DNA of 64,000 bases from NCBI GenBank assembly GCA_007922305.1, contig ML677373.1, forward strand, positions 15,985,071-16,049,070, written 5' to 3'. Source of the DNA: Dermatemys mawii (taxonomy: Eukaryota; Chordata; Testudines; Dermatemydidae). Below the pieces are notes generated by a model, which saw only the letters and a list, made by a program, of their open reading frames with translations, was not told where the DNA came from and did not search any database. Of this stretch, positions 61,222-64,000 are shown in pieces (within the stretch, counting starts at the first letter, position 1; each line of letters begins with the position of its first letter). A program made the position numbers and the translations under genes.

Positions 61222-61643
61222 TGTAAACGAGCCCTTCTCCACTCAGTCCACAAAGGAGTCAAGACCCCACTTTTATAAGCACCAGTGTCCCTTTATTTCC
61301 CTTTTGCAAGCCCCCACCATCACCTATATACATATATACATACGATAGCTCACTGACTTGGCTGCTTTGGGGGATAGCTAGCTCCCACAGCTAGCCAGGA
61401 GCAACAACACTTGGTTCCTCCCTGTTCTCCTTCCCCCACCCCGTGACTTCCTTCCTGCCAGCTTTATGCTCTGGCCTGGAAGGCTCCCAGGTGGTTCGCC
61501 TTAAGCCCCACTCTCCTCGGGGCCACACCCTGCCAGCCAATTAACTCCCCCAGCTGGGAGCAGGGCTAGCAGAGCCTTTGCTGTCAGCTCTAACAGAGGG
61601 AACAGGGGCTAGCTCAGCACCTTCTCGCCAGCACCCTGTTACA
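61222..61643 (-). mobile_element. Solo LTR (422 bp)
   Basis: The insert begins TGtaaacgag and ends ctgttaCA, with inverted ends (TGTAA/TTACA) and a perfect 5-bp target duplication, ctggc, at 61217-61221 and 61644-61648. CR1 sequence continues on both sides. On the reverse strand an AATAAA signal lies at 61297-61292 with a TATATA-rich stretch about 35-45 bp upstream, so minus orientation is favoured but not proven. There are no internal genes: recombination between the two LTRs of a former endogenous retroelement is the usual origin. Confidence 0.88.
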
Positions 61644-62202
61644 CTGGCATAGTCATATAAAAGTGTACAGCTTGTTTGGGAAGGGAAGGCAAGGAAAAAA
61701 TGCAGGAAGTGTTGCCTTGTGTATCAGAGATGCATACATTTGTACTGAGGTTGAGATAGAAGCAGGAGTCAGACCTGTGGAAAGTCTTTGGGTAAGGATC
61801 AAAGGCGTAAAAAACAAGGGTGATGTAATGCTATAGACCACCTAACCAGCAACAAAAATGATTAAATGTCTAGAAAATATGACCTCTGAGGAAAGATTGA
61901 AAAATTGGCTTTTTTTTTTTAGTCTGGAGAAGATTGAAGGGGGACATAACAGTCTTCAAGTAAATAAAAAATTGTTATAAAGAGGAGGGTGATAAATTGT
62001 TCTCATTAAGTTCTGGGGACAGGACAAAAAGTAAAGGGCTTAAATTGCAGCAAGGGAAATTTAGTTTAGGCATTAGGAAAAAATTCCTAACTGTAAGGAT
62101 AGTTAAGCGCAGGAAAAAATTACCTGGGGAGGTTGTGGAATCTCTGTCATTGGAGGTTATTAAAAACACTTTAGACAGATTCTTGTCAGGGCTGGTCTAG
62201 AT

Positions 62203-62726
62203 CAGTGATTCTCAAACTTTGTTTCCATGGACCACTTGAAAATTGCTAAGGGTCTCAGTGGACCACTTATGATCTTTCCAAATGTTCTTTGTACCATTAG
62301 CTAACTATTGCAAAGTGTTTTGGATAAAAGCACTATATAAAAAAAATGTAATCAACATGAACTTTTTTGTTCTACAAACAAAAGCACACAACTCATATTT
62401 TAATATCAGTGATGTTACCTTTCTAATGTGATAGATGTGTCCACTCTCCCCTGCTGCAGCAGCCCCTGAGCTGGGACTGGGAAGCGGGGCGAGTCTCTCC
62501 CCAGCAGCTACAGCCCTGGAGCTGGGGAAAGTTGCCTCTTTCTCTGGCTGCCGCCGCCCTGCACACCCCAAATTTGCCTGCATGGCTCCACTAATTAGGT
62601 GGGTGTCCCTTCGTTGTCTTATGTGCAGCAGTTCAGGTGCACGCTTTGGAGGGAATTATCCGCAGACCACCTGAATGGAGCAGGCAGACCACTGGTGGTG
62701 CGCGTACCACAGTTTGAGAACCTCTG
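62203..62726. mobile_element. hAT-type non-autonomous element (524 bp)
   Basis: The left end cagtgattctcaaactttg matches the reverse complement of the right end, cagaggttctcaaactgtg, at 16 of 19 positions. The target duplication gtctagat is perfect (62195-62202 and 62727-62734). It lies inside the CR1 3' UTR, whose text 'ggtctagataat' becomes continuous if the element and one duplication are removed. The interior mentions 'ccatggaccacttgaaaatt' and 'gaccacttatgatctttcca' near the left and 'gcagaccacctgaatggagc' near the right, with a GC-rich centre and no transposase. Confidence 0.95.
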
Positions 62727-62818
62727 GTCTAGATAATATAGTCCTGCCTCAGTGCAGGGAACTGGACTAAATGACCTACTGAGGTCCCTTCCAGTCCTGC
62801 ATCGCTATGATTCTATGA

Positions 62819-64000
62819 TATACTAAAAGAAAATCCTGTTGATTTCAGATTGATGCTGGAGCAAAGGGGTTTGGTTGGCAAAGAACTGGGAATAATATGA
62901 ATATACAGTAGGGTTTTTATCATTAAGGGCTGCTAGCTCCAATACTTGCCAATATTTACATTAGATACTGGTTCTTATTTGGGAATGAGTGACTCTGAGG
63001 AACAAACAGGCCCAAGTCATTAAAACTGGCTTATGCTGGCAGGACATGTTAATTCTAGAGATGAACAAATTGGTATAGATGAATATAGGACTGCCGCGCA
63101 CACACACAATATTTGCATTTTCACCTAATTTTAGACTTTCTTTCAGAAGGTTCTGAACTGTCATATCTTTTTCTCTCGTATTTTTAATGTTTGTGCAGCT
63201 CTGCACTTCATGTAGTGGAGCCAGATTCACTGAACTACCAGGAAACTGGGACTTGCTGCAATGTGCAAAGCCTGATTTGAAAAAGGAACAATCTAAATTC
63301 TTATGAGAGAGCTCATCTTCACAGGATTCAGAGCCCAGTTTTTAAAATACACATGATTAGTGAGTTTTAAGAAGCACCCACACTTTAATATTCTTATCTT
63401 TATTGAACTTAACTGCTGACTTGCTTGCTGACTCGTCACTGGCTATTGGACAAGTGTTCCTCTCACTCACACTGGTTTTATGCTGGTGCACGCCATTGAT
63501 TTTAGTGAAGTTACTCCTGCTTGACAACAGTGTGAGAGCAGAATCAGGGCTGTTATTTTAAAGTCACACTGTGACAGAGGTGTGCATGGCGTTTGTTACC
63601 AGAGATAAGCTTCATTGGCCAGGTTTGGGTTCTGGTAAAACCTTAGTCATATTTGCTTTCCAGTGATGAACCCAAAACTACCCTTGGATTTGGGGATTCA
63701 TGGAGCCTGATCTCCCCACTCTCTCCCTCCACTGCCCCAGCACCATGTGTGATCATTTTTACCCATACAAACAGAGTGGGAAAACCTATCAAATCACAAT
63801 GGTAGCATCTTATAATGACTCTGCATGGTGTAAATAACTAAGCAAGGTGTAAGGCAATGGAGCATTAGGCCCAGTGTCTACTTTAATGTTATAGAGCCCC
63901 TGTGTGAGATTCATCCTAGCTGCTGCAGGAAAATATAAACTTTGAGCCAAAACTCTAAGTGACACCTTATTCAGCAAAACTGCCATTGATGACAACAGGA
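62819..64000. other. Non-coding stretch with an old repeat scrap
   Basis: No gene recognised. The part at 63460-63560 ('actggttttatgctggtgca', 'attttagtgaagttactcct', 'gagagcagaatcagggct') belongs to the old palindromic repeat noted at 6770. Confidence 0.45.

Larger units (their letters stand above)
61110..62818 (+). mobile_element. CR1 LINE, interrupted by a solo LTR and a hAT element
   Basis: CR1 sequence resumes after each insert: the start of the endonuclease frame (61115-61221, 'gaacatcttagatgtctgca', 'agtatggggaataaacagga'), more of it at 61649-61858 ('ggaagtgttgccttgtgtat', 'gtaaaaaacaagggtgatgt'), a jump to the distal reverse transcriptase and 3' UTR at 61870-62202 ('gaagattgaagggggacata', 'gcaagggaaatttagtttag'), and the 3' end at 62727-62818 ('gtcctgcctcagtgcaggga', 'cttccagtcctgcatcgcta', 'tgattctatga'). 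Most of the reverse transcriptase is missing by internal deletion near 61860. Frames are broken, so it is inactive. Confidence 0.9.

Noticed and set aside
1..64000. CRISPR arrays, operons, ribosome binding sites, prophage
   Set aside because: CR1, MIR and hAT elements, together with low coding density, show this is vertebrate nuclear DNA. No regularly spaced direct repeats were seen.

Overview
This window looks like non-coding nuclear DNA from a reptile, most likely a turtle (a crocodilian is the main alternative). The evidence is the repeat content: several CR1 LINE copies with the amniote/chelonian 3' ends, ancient MIR-type (CORE) SINEs, short hAT-type inverted-repeat elements of the 'agggtgaccag' and 'aggggtgggcaaact' kinds, and a Penelope-like element. 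No open reading frame looks like part of a host gene, and no tRNA, rRNA or other classical RNA gene was recognised. It is probably an intergenic stretch or part of a very large intron. One pair of good splice signals (35330-35427) brackets a sequence that is closed in all three frames. Family names come from memory of repeat sequences, not from a search.

Layout. 1-7000 holds old repeats: a MIR copy, a pyrimidine-rich tract and an LTR-like element at 4941-5554. 7023-7650 is a reverse-strand CR1 that still keeps about 80 codons of the reverse transcriptase C-terminus. 10000-15800 holds MIR copies, a GC-rich hAT-like repeat, a TG/TC/CA microsatellite and a 'gtctacact' inverted-repeat element abutting a SINE-like tail with a hammerhead-like motif. 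15800-33100 is mostly unique sequence with scattered old repeats and some AT-rich, homeodomain/POU-site-rich stretches that could be conserved regulatory DNA. 33150-40260 contains an LTR-like repeat, an internally deleted CR1, two MIR copies in opposite orientation and a G-rich degenerate telomere-like tract.

The most informative part is 42569-62820. At 42581-43450 there is an 870-bp Penelope-like element with 12-bp target duplications. It consists of two inverted arms of about 280 bp around a remnant of a GIY-YIG-type endonuclease frame, and each arm carries a hammerhead-ribozyme-like core. At 46850-47990 one CR1 has inserted into another (11-bp duplication). At 48671-49371, 52227-52343, 60215-60338 and 62203-62726 there are hAT-type elements with matching 8-bp duplications. 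The CR1 at 61110-62818 has been hit twice, by a solo LTR (5-bp duplication) and by a hAT element (8-bp duplication), which gives a readable insertion history.

The repeats do not form a working pathway together. They are layers of insertion by LINE, LTR, Penelope and hAT machinery, and every copy here is defective or non-autonomous.
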